A stretch of DNA of 8,308 nt from RGIG2206 sp045648425 (GCA_045648425.1 JAZRNV010000034.1:1-8308), one strand, 5' to 3'. Shown: positions 1 to 5,508, counted from the first letter of the stretch. The notes: generated by a model from the sequence alone, not told the origin. Numbers and translations: made by a program.

Positions 1-1
1 T

Positions 2-634
2 AGAACGAAAAAAGGACTTTCCCAAGATGAACTTGCGGAGAAAGTATTTGTAACCCGTCAGGCAGTTTCCCGTTGGGAGAATGGCGAAACGATACCCAAT
101 ACGGAAACGCTTAAACTCCTATCAGAACTTTTTAATGTTTCTATCAATACACTTCTCGGCTCACCGAGACAGCTTGTCTGCGAGTGTTGCGGAATGCCGA
201 TTGATGATAGTAATATCAGCCACGAAAAAGACGGTGCACTTAACGAAAACTATTGCGGATGGTGCTATGCTGACGGCGAATATACCCTTGACTTTTTCGA
301 AAAATATAAAGAACTTGGTGGCAAGGAAAAGTTCGAGGAATTTAAACAGCAACTTGTCCGCGAATTTAACACCTTGCTCCATATCGAAGGATTACCAAAG
401 GTAAAAGATTTAAATGTGTTACCGGGCGAATTTGTTAACTTGGAATACCGTCTGCCGAACGGACTAACGGTAAAATTTCTTGATGATAACGCCACCTATC
501 TTGGCAGTCAGCTTGAATGTGAATTCGGTGGTAACCGATGCTTTGGCATTGTTGCCAATATGGATTTTCTCCTCGTCTGCACCTACGAAGAAAACGGCGA
601 AAACCCAGAACTTGTTGTTTATAAAAAGAGATAA
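2..634 (+). CDS. XRE-family transcriptional regulator with C-terminal zinc ribbon (5' truncated)
   Basis: Frame 2 is open from the window edge to TAA at 632-634 and encodes 210 residues; the start lies outside, probably about ten residues upstream. Residues 1-53 are a Cro/C1-type helix-turn-helix: SQDELAEK (7-14), then the recognition helix TRQAVSRWENG (18-28) and the usual LSELFNVSINTLLG end (40-53). A zinc-ribbon-like segment follows, with C60-x-x-C63 and C85-x-x-C88 as likely zinc ligands; C62 is an extra cysteine. The last 70 or so residues form a hydrophobic, beta-rich domain (LPNGLTVKFLDD, then CFGIVANMDFLLVCTYEENG). The helix-turn-helix implies a cytoplasmic DNA-binding regulator, and the C-terminal part may sense metal, redox state or a ligand; that role is inference. 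It is monocistronic as seen, with dispersed repeat and terminator directly after its stop. A start at the internal ATG at 194 would discard the DNA-binding domain and is unlikely. Confidence 0.9.
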   Translation, partial: RTKKGLSQDELAEKVFVTRQAVSRWENGETIPNTETLKLLSELFNVSINTLLGSPRQLVCECCGMPIDDSNISHEKDGALNENYCGWCYADGEYTLDFFEKYKELGGKEKFEEFKQQLVREFNTLLHIEGLPKVKDLNVLPGEFVNLEYRLPNGLTVKFLDDNATYLGSQLECEFGGNRCFGIVANMDFLLVCTYEENGENPELVVYKKR

Positions 635-635
635 G

Positions 636-744
636 TTTTCCCACTTTGCTAACTGCACCGCAGGCCGCTGTCAAAGAAAGCAAGTAATTGCTGACTTTAT
701 AAATCAAAACCATCTCCCTGCCGATTTCGGTAGGGAGATTTTTT
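636..744 (+). repeat. Dispersed 3'-end repeat, copy A (full length)
   Basis: It begins two bases after the regulator's stop and ends in the terminator T-run. It shares with the copies at 4053-4157 and 2441-2527 an opening TTTCCC-CTTTTGC-like block, the core GCACCGCAGG (655-664), GCTGTCAA, then AGCAAGTAATTGC and CTTTATAAA. The AGCAA-GTAA-TTGCT part is a short stem with a GNRA-type tetraloop. The final hairpin differs in sequence from the other copies but is fully paired. Confidence 0.8.
712..744 (+). terminator. Rho-independent terminator after the XRE regulator
   Basis: ATCTCCCTGCCG (712-723) pairs with CGGTAGGGAGAT (728-739): 12 bp with one G-T wobble and a 4-base ATTT loop, followed by six T (739-744). 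It forms the 3' end of repeat copy A. Confidence 0.88.
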
Positions 745-752
745 ATAAGAAC

Positions 753-781
753 TTCCCATTTACAGAACAATGTGATATACT
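753..781 (+). promoter_or_regulatory. Sigma-A promoter for the YitT gene
   Basis: The -10 box TATACT (776-781) is preceded by TGA (773-775), an extended -10. At the 17-bp spacing lies TTCCCA (753-758), a weak -35. It sits between the upstream terminator and the ATG at 833. Confidence 0.55.
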
Positions 782-832
782 TGATTTTAGCAGAACGATA
801 AATTGGAAATTTGAATAAGAGAGATCTATATT

Positions 833-1699
833 ATGAACAAATTGAGAATTAGAAATTTTATTATGCTTACTGTTGCAGGTATTATCAATGCGTTTGGTGT
901 TACTGTTTTCTTAATGCCTGTAAAACTGTATGACAGCGGTATTTCCGGAACATCCATGCTTTTTGGCCAACTAACACCGGAATATTTGACACTTTCTGTT
1001 TTTCTTGTCGCTTTGAATATTCCGCTATTCCTTTTCGGGCTCAAAAAACAAGGATGGGTATTTACTGTATATGCCATATACTCGGTTTGTATCTACTCCA
1101 TATTTGCTTGGTTGATTACCGATGTGTTCCCAATTGATGTAAGTATTGCCTCACCGTTAGCGGGGACCGATTTACTTCTTTGTGCTCTGTTTGGCGGTGT
1201 GATTTCCGGCATTGGAAGTGGCATAGCAATTCGCTATGGCGGAGCTATGGACGGTATTGAAGTTATGGCAGTAATCTTTGCAAAGCGACTTGGAATTACC
1301 GTCGGCACTTTTGTAATGGTATATAACGTTTTGCTTTACATTGTGTGTGGCTTTGTCCTTGACAGTTGGACTTTACCACTATACTCAATTGTTACTTATG
1401 CAGCGGCATTAAAAACAGTCGACTTTATTGTCGATGGTCTGGACCGAGCAAAATGTGCGATTATCATTACTGAACATCCCGGTGAGGTATGCAACAAACT
1501 TTGTGAGGTTTTTGGAAGCGGAGTAACGCGTTTGGAGGCAAAAGGTGGTTATTCAAACGAAGAAAAAGCAATGATATATTTTGTGGTAAATCGTTATCAA
1601 GTTGTTAGGATGAAGGAACTTGTCCATGAAATTGACCACAATGCATATATAACAATTAGTGAAGTCGCAGATATTTTTTCAAATAATCATAGCAAATAG
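833..1699 (+). CDS. YitT-family membrane protein (DUF161-like membrane part plus DUF2179-like C-terminus)
   Basis: This 288-residue protein has the YitT-family layout. Residues 1-200 hold about six hydrophobic segments (roughly 9-30, 52-70, 75-95, 114-133, 154-176, 181-200), with the conserved glycine-rich stretch LFGGVISGIGSGIAIRYGGAMDGIEV (119-143) typical of the family. Residues 205-283 are a soluble domain (AIIITEHP, GVTRLEAKGGYSNEEKAMIYFVV, ending DHNAYITISEVADIF), the cytoplasmic DUF2179-like part thought to resemble PII-type folds. The length is normal for the family. The start at 833 has a weak purine-rich site (AAGAGAG, 817-823) but lies directly upstream of the first membrane segment. 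It appears monocistronic. The substrate and role of YitT proteins are not well established, so none is claimed. Confidence 0.93.
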   Translation: MNKLRIRNFIMLTVAGIINAFGVTVFLMPVKLYDSGISGTSMLFGQLTPEYLTLSVFLVALNIPLFLFGLKKQGWVFTVYAIYSVCIYSIFAWLITDVFPIDVSIASPLAGTDLLLCALFGGVISGIGSGIAIRYGGAMDGIEVMAVIFAKRLGITVGTFVMVYNVLLYIVCGFVLDSWTLPLYSIVTYAAALKTVDFIVDGLDRAKCAIIITEHPGEVCNKLCEVFGSGVTRLEAKGGYSNEEKAMIYFVVNRYQVVRMKELVHEIDHNAYITISEVADIFSNNHSK

Positions 1700-1743
1700 T
1701 TTATATCGTTAAATCTCTATCAAAGAATCTAAGTAAGAACCTC

Positions 1744-1776
1744 ACCCATTCACAAAATCAGAGATTTTGAATGGGT
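1744..1776. other. Perfect-stem hairpin in the gap after YitT
   Basis: ACCCATTC (1744-1751) pairs with GAATGGGT (1769-1776), and inside it AAAATC (1754-1759) pairs with GATTTT (1763-1768) around a 3-base loop. This gives 14 bp with a 2-base bulge on one side. No T-run follows on either strand, so it is not a standard terminator. A second small hairpin, GACC-TTC-GGTC, lies at 1791-1801. The function is unknown. Confidence 0.6.
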
Positions 1777-1810
1777 CCCGAGAACCTTGCGACCTTCGGT
1801 CTAAATTAGA

Positions 1811-1854
1811 TTTATAAAGCAAAACTATCCGCTCGAGGAATCGGGCGGATTTTT
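1811..1854 (+). repeat. Dispersed 3'-end repeat, copy B (3' half only)
   Basis: From TTTATAAAGC to the T-run this is almost identical to 4113-4156 of copy D, with a single one-base length difference after TTTATAAAGC. The 5' half with the GCACCGCAGG core is missing and replaced by unrelated sequence carrying two hairpins (1744-1776, 1791-1801). It is either a truncated copy or a chimera. Confidence 0.75.
1827..1854 (+). terminator. Rho-independent terminator with GNRA tetraloop
   Basis: ATCCGCTCGA (1827-1836) pairs with TCGGGCGGAT (1841-1850) through 10 bp with one T-G wobble, around loop GGAA, and is followed by five T (1850-1854). It presumably ends the YitT transcript. The hairpin is identical to the one at 4130-4153. 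Confidence 0.85.
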
Positions 1855-1862
1855 CATATATA

Positions 1863-1891
1863 TTGAACTTCAAAGGCACAAATGGTATAAT
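1863..1891 (+). promoter_or_regulatory. Sigma-A promoter for the P-loop kinase gene
   Basis: TTGAAC (1863-1868), a 17-bp spacer and TATAAT (1886-1891), with an extended -10 TGG at 1883-1885. It lies just after the YitT terminator and 37 bases before the chosen start. Confidence 0.8.
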
Positions 1892-1927
1892 CAATTCAAT
1901 AGATAATAATTTGTAAGGATGAAAGCT

Positions 1928-2440
1928 ATGATTGTTTTAATTACGGGTGCATCTCATACAGGAAAAACAGCGCTTGCGCAACGTCTGCTTGAAAAATATA
2001 ACTATCCGTATCTGTCCATAGACCATTTGAAAATGGGGCTGATTCGAAGCGGCAATACAGAACTGACACCACTGGATGATGACGACCTAACGGTATATCT
2101 TTGGCCTATTGTTCGTGAAATGATAAAAACAGCAATTGAAAACAAACAGAACTTAATTGTTGAGGGGTGCTATATTCCTTTTGATTGGATGAATCACTTT
2201 GAAAAGGAATATCTTGATAACATTCGATATTATTGTCTTATTATGAGCGAAAACTATATAAGAAATCATTTTGATGATATCAAGAAGTATGCAAACATTA
2301 TTGAAAATCGGTTGGATGATGAATGGTGCACGTTGGAAAGTGTGCTAAACGATAATGCACAGGTTTTAGAACTCGCTCAAGAGCATAAGGTTAACTATAT
2401 CCTCATTGATGATAACTACAAGGTGAATATTGATTTGTAA
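1928..2440 (+). CDS. Small P-loop kinase-like NTPase
   Basis: The 170-residue protein opens with a Walker A motif, GASHTGKT (7-14), directly after a short hydrophobic strand. It is followed by a kinase-like acidic position in LSIDHLK (29-35) and a hydrophobic strand NLIVEGCYIP (75-84) of the kind that precedes a substrate site in small-molecule kinases. This resembles the adenylate/shikimate/2-phosphoglycerate-kinase group of cytoplasmic P-loop enzymes; the substrate cannot be told from sequence. An in-frame ATG lies nine bases upstream (1919), but AAGGA (1915-1919) overlaps that codon and sits 8 bases before 1928, so 1928 is the better start. The gene is monocistronic with its own promoter and is followed by repeat copy C. 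A second, unrelated-looking small P-loop protein is encoded at 4979-5476. Confidence 0.8.
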   Translation: MIVLITGASHTGKTALAQRLLEKYNYPYLSIDHLKMGLIRSGNTELTPLDDDDLTVYLWPIVREMIKTAIENKQNLIVEGCYIPFDWMNHFEKEYLDNIRYYCLIMSENYIRNHFDDIKKYANIIENRLDDEWCTLESVLNDNAQVLELAQEHKVNYILIDDNYKVNIDL

Positions 2441-2527
2441 TTTCCCTCTTTTGCCAATAGCACCGCAGGTGGCTGTCAAGGGCTAATTGCAAACAATAAA
2501 ATCCCGCCGATTATTCGGGCGGACTTC
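2441..2527 (+). repeat. Dispersed 3'-end repeat, copy C (internally diverged)
   Basis: It starts immediately after the kinase stop codon. The first 40 bases closely match copy D (TTTCCCTCTTTTGC, then core GCACCGCAGG at 2460-2469, then TGGCTGTCAAGG), after which the middle is shortened to GCTAATTGC. It ends in the hairpin at 2504-2522. Confidence 0.75.
2504..2522 (+). terminator. Weak terminator-like hairpin of repeat copy C
   Basis: CCGCC (2504-2508) pairs with GGCGG (2518-2522), then with one bulged G, GA pairs with TC around loop TTAT. The following bases, ACTTCTGT, are only moderately T-rich, so termination may be inefficient. Confidence 0.5.
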
Positions 2528-2538
2528 TGTAGTATATC

Positions 2539-2565
2539 TTGAAAATTTTATCTTGTTGATATAAT
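2539..2565 (+). promoter_or_regulatory. Promoter for the 160-aa exported protein gene
   Basis: TATAAT (2560-2565) has an extended -10 TGA (2557-2559). Upstream is TTGAAA (2539-2544) at a short 15-bp spacing, or the poorer TCTTGA (2537-2542) at 17 bp. The start ATG is at 2586. Confidence 0.65.
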
Positions 2566-2585
2566 AAAATCAAGGCGGTGATTAT

Positions 2586-3068
2586 ATGAAGAAAAAAGCA
2601 ATTAGGATAATTATAATAACTATTTGTATGTTGCTTTTTATTGGATGTTTAAGAGCTACTATCCTTTATGTTGGTAACTATACTCCCAATAAAGACTATT
2701 TTGGTGATGAATATAAGCAAATTATATACCCAACCTCAATATCAGACTATATAACTGCTAAAAAATTTCTAAAAGAAGCAGATAATGCCCTGTCCACAAT
2801 TACAAATAACGAAACTGCCGAGAAAGATTTTGGTAAATTAGGATATTTATGCGTTACCGATGATGAAGCTGTTACTGAAAAACATAAATTTAAATTTGTA
2901 GCGGCTAATTTTTCGGGAAACAGCGGATATATTTGGGTAAAATATTCAAGTGAAGCGTACGATAAGGATGGCGAAGTCACCTTTGGCTCTTGGGGTATTC
3001 TTTCCAAATGGGAATTAGAGAAAAAAGATAATCAATGGGTTGTGACATCCATAAAGCAACATCCTTAA
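2586..3068 (+). CDS. Small exported protein, probable lipoprotein, function unknown
   Basis: The 160-residue product begins with MKKK and a hydrophobic stretch (6-20) ending in FIGC, with C21 as a possible lipidation site. Phe at -3 is a poor lipobox residue, so a plain N-terminal membrane anchor is the alternative. The rest is soluble and probably extracytoplasmic. The C-terminal part alternates charged and aromatic strands and ends WELEKKDNQWVVTSIKQHP (142-160), which resembles the last strands of NTF2-like/DUF4829-type domains in Firmicutes; that match is from memory and tentative. The start is supported by AAGGCGGTG (2572-2580), five bases before the ATG, and by the upstream promoter. It appears monocistronic. 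The short CCC-TAAC-GGG motif after the stop is too weak to call a terminator. Confidence 0.72.
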   Translation: MKKKAIRIIIITICMLLFIGCLRATILYVGNYTPNKDYFGDEYKQIIYPTSISDYITAKKFLKEADNALSTITNNETAEKDFGKLGYLCVTDDEAVTEKHKFKFVAANFSGNSGYIWVKYSSEAYDKDGEVTFGSWGILSKWELEKKDNQWVVTSIKQHP

Positions 3069-3101
3069 TATCACAACTCCCTAACGGGTGGCGATTTTTC
3101 A

Positions 3102-3232
3102 TAAGCCTCCCTTGTGTAAAGGGAGGTGGCACGGCGTAGCCGTGACGGAGGGATTGTGAAATGACAGAAGATTACAATCCCCCAGTCTTTTGCTTCGCAA
3201 AACCCAGCCCCCTTTACACAAGGGGGCCTTTA
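3102..3232. mobile_element. MITE-like 131-bp palindromic element with TA ends
   Basis: The left arm (3103-3157) and right arm (3174-3230) are imperfect inverted repeats: both, read inward, give a CCTCCCTT/CCCCCTT-type end, GTGTAAAGGG, and GGGATTGT at the inner end. Each arm also folds on itself. In the left arm CCTCCCTT pairs with AAGGGAGG and CACGGC-GTA-GCCGTG forms a stem; in the right arm TTTTGC-TTC-GCAAAA forms a stem and CCCCCTT pairs with AAGGGGG. TA dinucleotides flank both ends (3102-3103, 3231-3232), as in IS630/mariner-type target duplication. It encodes no transposase. I recall similar elements as abundant in gut Clostridia; that is recollection, not a search result. Confidence 0.75.
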
Positions 3233-3270
3233 CGCAGAGCAATCGGTGGGGATTCTTCTTTTCAAAGTCC

Positions 3271-3299
3271 TTTTTATTGGACACAAGGTGTGTTATACT
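3271..3299 (+). promoter_or_regulatory. Promoter for the ankyrin-like gene
   Basis: TATACT (3294-3299) carries an extended -10 TGT (3291-3293). At the 17-bp position is only TTTTTA (3271-3276), and TTGGAC at 3277-3282 is too close to act as its -35. It is placed between the MITE and the start codon, 21 bases before the ATG. Confidence 0.55.
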
Positions 3300-3319
3300 G
3301 TGTTCAAGAGGTGAGGAAA

Positions 3320-4027
3320 ATGATATTGTTGAATGAAAAAAGCAGAGAATTATTTGATTTGTTATTCCAAAGCCCACCAAAATTTGAAGATGCCGAAAAA
3401 TTGGTTAAATCTGAAAAACACACAAGTGAAGAACTAACGAAGGTTGCAATAAATTTTGCAGAAGAGTGTCGCTTTGAAATAAGTGATGCACTATTCGAAA
3501 AGGAAATCACACCTCAAACAAATCCTCTCGGAATTGTAGAAGGTTATTGCAGTGCCTATTTGTATAAAGTTCTTGAATTCTTAATGCAATATGGCATTGA
3601 TGCGAACGCCGTGTTTGAAAATGATAGAAATTATTATAACCTAATGTCTTCCGTGATGTGGGTAGACAATGGTTATGTTGCTGCGGATTCGATGGGACTT
3701 TTATTGGAAAACGGCGGCAATCCAAATTTGCTTGTTGATGATGAATCTGTATTTGACAAATTTACCTTTGATGTATTTTTCGGTGCTATTGAGCAGGAAA
3801 AACGCTGGCTTTATGAGTGTTGGGTACATACTTGGTTTGTACTTTTAGCTTTTGGTGGAGATTATGGCGAGGGTAGTCTTTTTAAAGAATGCGGTAAGGA
3901 TGAGTTGTTCGCGTTGCACAAATTAAAAGACCATAGAAATTATGCTTTTTGTTTGTCGAGAGGGGCGGACGGACCTATTGTACGAATATTTGACAAAGAT
4001 ACTTTTTGGGAAGTGGCTTGTTTTTAA
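3320..4027 (+). CDS. Ankyrin-repeat-like protein
   Basis: The 235-residue soluble protein has segments with an ankyrin-like helix-helix-turn pattern: YKVLEFLMQYGIDANAVFEN (82-101) and MGLLLENGGNPNLLVDDESVFD (125-146) both show the typical LLxxGxxxN turn. Other stretches are alpha-helical with many aromatics (KRWLYECWVHTWFVLLAFGGDYG, 161-183), and the last part has DHRNYAFCLSRGAD, which may be a final degenerate repeat. Ankyrin-like folds usually mediate protein binding; no partner can be named. The start at 3320 is chosen because AAGAGGTG lies 6 bases upstream and a promoter precedes it. The same frame is open upstream to an ATG at 3161, but that codon sits inside the MITE and would add 53 residues of repeat-derived peptide. 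Repeat copy D follows the gene. Confidence 0.8.
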   Translation: MILLNEKSRELFDLLFQSPPKFEDAEKLVKSEKHTSEELTKVAINFAEECRFEISDALFEKEITPQTNPLGIVEGYCSAYLYKVLEFLMQYGIDANAVFENDRNYYNLMSSVMWVDNGYVAADSMGLLLENGGNPNLLVDDESVFDKFTFDVFFGAIEQEKRWLYECWVHTWFVLLAFGGDYGEGSLFKECGKDELFALHKLKDHRNYAFCLSRGADGPIVRIFDKDTFWEVACF

Positions 4028-4052
4028 TGTTTATAGAAACTATACTTTAATA

Positions 4053-4157
4053 TTTCCCTCTTTTGCTATCCGCACCGCAGGTGGCTGTCAAGGAAAGCAA
4101 GTAATTGCCGGCTTTATAAAGCGAAAACTATCCGCTCGAGGAATCGGGCGGATTTTA
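4053..4157 (+). repeat. Dispersed 3'-end repeat, copy D (full length)
   Basis: It has TTTCCCTCTTTTGCT, core GCACCGCAGG (4072-4081), TGGCTGTCAAGG, AGCAAGTAATTGCC and the perfect palindrome GCTTTATAAAGC, then a hairpin identical to that of copy B. It aligns with copy A along nearly its whole length up to the final hairpin. CACC-GCA-GGTG at the core and GCAA-GTAA-TTGC in the middle can form small stems. Confidence 0.8.
4130..4157 (+). terminator. Rho-independent terminator after the ankyrin-like gene
   Basis: A 10-bp stem (4130-4139 with 4144-4153) with GGAA tetraloop, followed by TTTT. It is the same hairpin as 1827-1850 and forms the end of repeat copy D. Confidence 0.83.
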
Positions 4158-4161
4158 TTTC

Positions 4162-4190
4162 TTCACTTTTCAGATTAAATATGCTATACT
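4162..4190 (+). promoter_or_regulatory. Sigma-A promoter of the four-gene operon
   Basis: TTCACT (4162-4167), a 17-bp spacer and TATACT (4185-4190), with extended -10 TGC at 4182-4184. It follows directly on the terminator of copy D and precedes the start at 4231. Confidence 0.72.
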
Positions 4191-4230
4191 GAAAATAACC
4201 CGAAATTTTACGAAAAGGGAGTCGATTCAA

Positions 4231-4506
4231 ATGGCGAAGATTTATGACAAAGAATATGGTGGATACTGCATTGGCCGCGTCGAAAGCAGCGGCAAGGTCT
4301 ACGATAAAGAGTATGGCGGATACTGCATCGGCCGCGTCGAAAGCAACGGCAAGGTTTACGATAAAGAATACGGCGGATACTGCATCGGTCGCGTTGAGAG
4401 CAACGGCAAGGTTTACGACAAAGAATACGGCGGCTATTGCATTGGCCGCGTTGACAGCGTTCCAACCAAGATGGGCGGCGCCGCTTACACCCTTTTGCTG
4501 AGATAA
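4231..4506 (+). CDS. Four-repeat beta-flower-like small protein
   Basis: The 91-residue protein is almost entirely four tandem 19-residue repeats starting at K3, K22, K41 and K60, with consensus KVYDKEYGGYCIGRVESNG; only the last is modified at its end (DSVP) and followed by a 15-residue tail. The YD-x-x-x-G-x-x-IGRV pattern resembles small bacterial proteins described as 4-fold or 5-fold beta-flower proteins, in which each repeat is a beta hairpin around a pseudo-symmetry axis. The assignment is by recollection and moderate. Each repeat carries one Cys (C13, C32, C51, C70). There is no signal peptide. The start is supported by AAAGGGAG (4214-4221), nine bases upstream. It is first in an operon with the YbjN-like gene, 36 bases ahead of it. 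The function is unknown. Confidence 0.78.
   Translation: MAKIYDKEYGGYCIGRVESSGKVYDKEYGGYCIGRVESNGKVYDKEYGGYCIGRVESNGKVYDKEYGGYCIGRVDSVPTKMGGAAYTLLLR
4237..4464 (+). repeat. Tandem 57-bp coding repeat, four units
   Basis: Units are at 4237-4293, 4294-4350, 4351-4407 and 4408-4464. They are highly similar at the DNA level, differing mostly at third positions (GAT/GAC, TAT/TAC, GTC/GTT), with the last unit most diverged at its end. This indicates internal duplication within the reading frame. Confidence 0.92.
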
Positions 4507-4542
4507 AATTGTCTTGCTGACTGATTTTTGGAGGATAATTAT

Positions 4543-4986
4543 ATGACAACAGAACATTTAAAAGAGCTGTTTATTGACGCGTTTAACAAAGAAAACCTTG
4601 CCTTTAATGAGATTGATACTTCCCACGACAGCTTGGTTGTGCTTACCGCCAAAGGCGATAATCTTGAAGAAATTAACGTTTATATTTCCTTTGCCATTAA
4701 CAGCGACGGCTCAATATTGTCCAACATCGGTTGCTATGATTTTCCCAATTTTATCGGCTGTGAAGAGGCGGGATATAGGGCCTGCAACCAACTTAACAAC
4801 GACGAATGGGTCAAGTATTACATAGATAAAGACGGTGATGCCGTTGCCTATGCCGTTGTGCTGTTTAACGGATATGAAATCAACAATGAGTTTTCGCCCG
4901 AGCAGATTTTGTCGGTGGCAACCATTATGAAGCTTAGCGCAGATTATGCATACCCTGTATTAAAAGAGGCAAAGCAAGGTGAATAA
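4543..4986 (+). CDS. YbjN-like domain protein (tentative)
   Basis: The 147-residue acidic soluble protein has an order of helices and strands that fits the YbjN / type III chaperone-like fold: N-terminal helix EHLKELFIDAFNKENL (4-19), strands DSLVVLTAKG and EINVYISFAIN (29-53), a central helix EEAGYRACNQLNN (74-86), then WVKYYIDKDGDAVAYAVVLF (89-108) and a long C-terminal helix (117-136). The family assignment rests on this pattern and is tentative. YbjN proteins have been linked to stress and motility regulation in enterobacteria; nothing here shows that role. The start at ATG 4543 is chosen for GGAGG at 4530-4534, eight bases upstream. A TTG at 4528 in the same frame overlaps that site and is unlikely. 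It overlaps the next gene by 8 bases, implying translational coupling. Confidence 0.75.
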   Translation: MTTEHLKELFIDAFNKENLAFNEIDTSHDSLVVLTAKGDNLEEINVYISFAINSDGSILSNIGCYDFPNFIGCEEAGYRACNQLNNDEWVKYYIDKDGDAVAYAVVLFNGYEINNEFSPEQILSVATIMKLSADYAYPVLKEAKQGE

Positions 4987-5476
4987 GGTTATAGTAATCG
5001 GCTGCCCGGGCAGCGGCAAAAGCACTTTTTCAAAAGCTCTGCACAAGCTGACGGGCATCCCTTTGTTTCATTTGGATATGCTCTATTGGAATGAGGATAA
5101 AACAACCGTTGACAGGTCGGTTTTTCTTGAAAGGTTAGACCAGGTTTTGCAACAAAGCCAATGGATAATCGACGGCAACTATGCCTCCACAATGGAGCAG
5201 AGAATGGCGGCCTGTGATACGGTGATTTTTCTCGATTATCCTACTGAGGATTGTCTTAAAGGGGTTCGCGACAGACTGGGCACGCCCAGAAGCGATCTGC
5301 CCTGGACGGAAACCGAAGCAGACCTCGAGTTTGAGCGCTTTATAAAGGAATATAACAGCCAAAGCCGCCCCGAGGTTTTGCGCTTGCTTTGCAAATACTC
5401 CCACAAGGAGATTTACCGCTTTAAAAGCCGCTCCGAGGGGGATGCCTTTTTGGCAGGTTGGGGCAAGACTAATTGA
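4979..5476 (+). CDS. FlaR / adenylate-kinase-like P-loop protein
   Basis: This 165-residue cytoplasmic NTPase starts with GTG, overlapping the upstream stop; AAGAGG (4964-4969) sits nine bases before it. Walker A is GCPGSGKST (8-16). Further family features are HLDMLYW (31-37), WIIDGNY (62-68) and the strand VIFLDYP (82-88), followed by an arginine-rich stretch (R97, R99, R104) that could contact phosphates. This combination is characteristic of the group annotated as topology modulation protein or adenylate kinase-related FlaR (COG0563 type). The true substrate of these proteins is uncertain; a nucleotide or small-molecule kinase is the likely role. The length is typical. It is the third gene of the operon, and its TGA is followed after 32 bases by the membrane protein start. 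Confidence 0.87.
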   Translation: MNKVIVIGCPGSGKSTFSKALHKLTGIPLFHLDMLYWNEDKTTVDRSVFLERLDQVLQQSQWIIDGNYASTMEQRMAACDTVIFLDYPTEDCLKGVRDRLGTPRSDLPWTETEADLEFERFIKEYNSQSRPEVLRLLCKYSHKEIYRFKSRSEGDAFLAGWGKTN

Positions 5477-5508
5477 AAATTAATGCCTTATTGAAAGGAT
5501 ATGGTCCA

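Noticed and set aside
480..818. A 112-codon plus-strand open frame overlapping the end of the regulator.
   Set aside because: It runs through repeat copy A and its terminator and has no ribosome site; it is a shadow frame.
1744..1801. The hairpins after YitT could be a riboswitch for the next gene or a tRNA-like RNA.
   Set aside because: They lie upstream of the terminator and promoter of the kinase gene, so they would not be in its mRNA, and no tRNA arms or anticodon loop can be laid out.
636..4157. The repeats after each gene might be attC sites of an integron cassette array.
   Set aside because: No attC-type core sites (GTTRRRY / RYYYAAC) pair at the ends, the genes have their own promoters, and no integrase is present. 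The repeats end in terminators instead.
4237..4464. The regular 57-bp repeats could be a CRISPR array.
   Set aside because: The units are contiguous with no spacers, are in frame and encode a protein with its own start, ribosome site and stop.
4114..4557. A 147-codon minus-strand open frame opposite the repeat gene.
   Set aside because: It is the antisense of the tandem repeat, runs through a terminator and a promoter, and has a low-complexity Ala/Val pattern.
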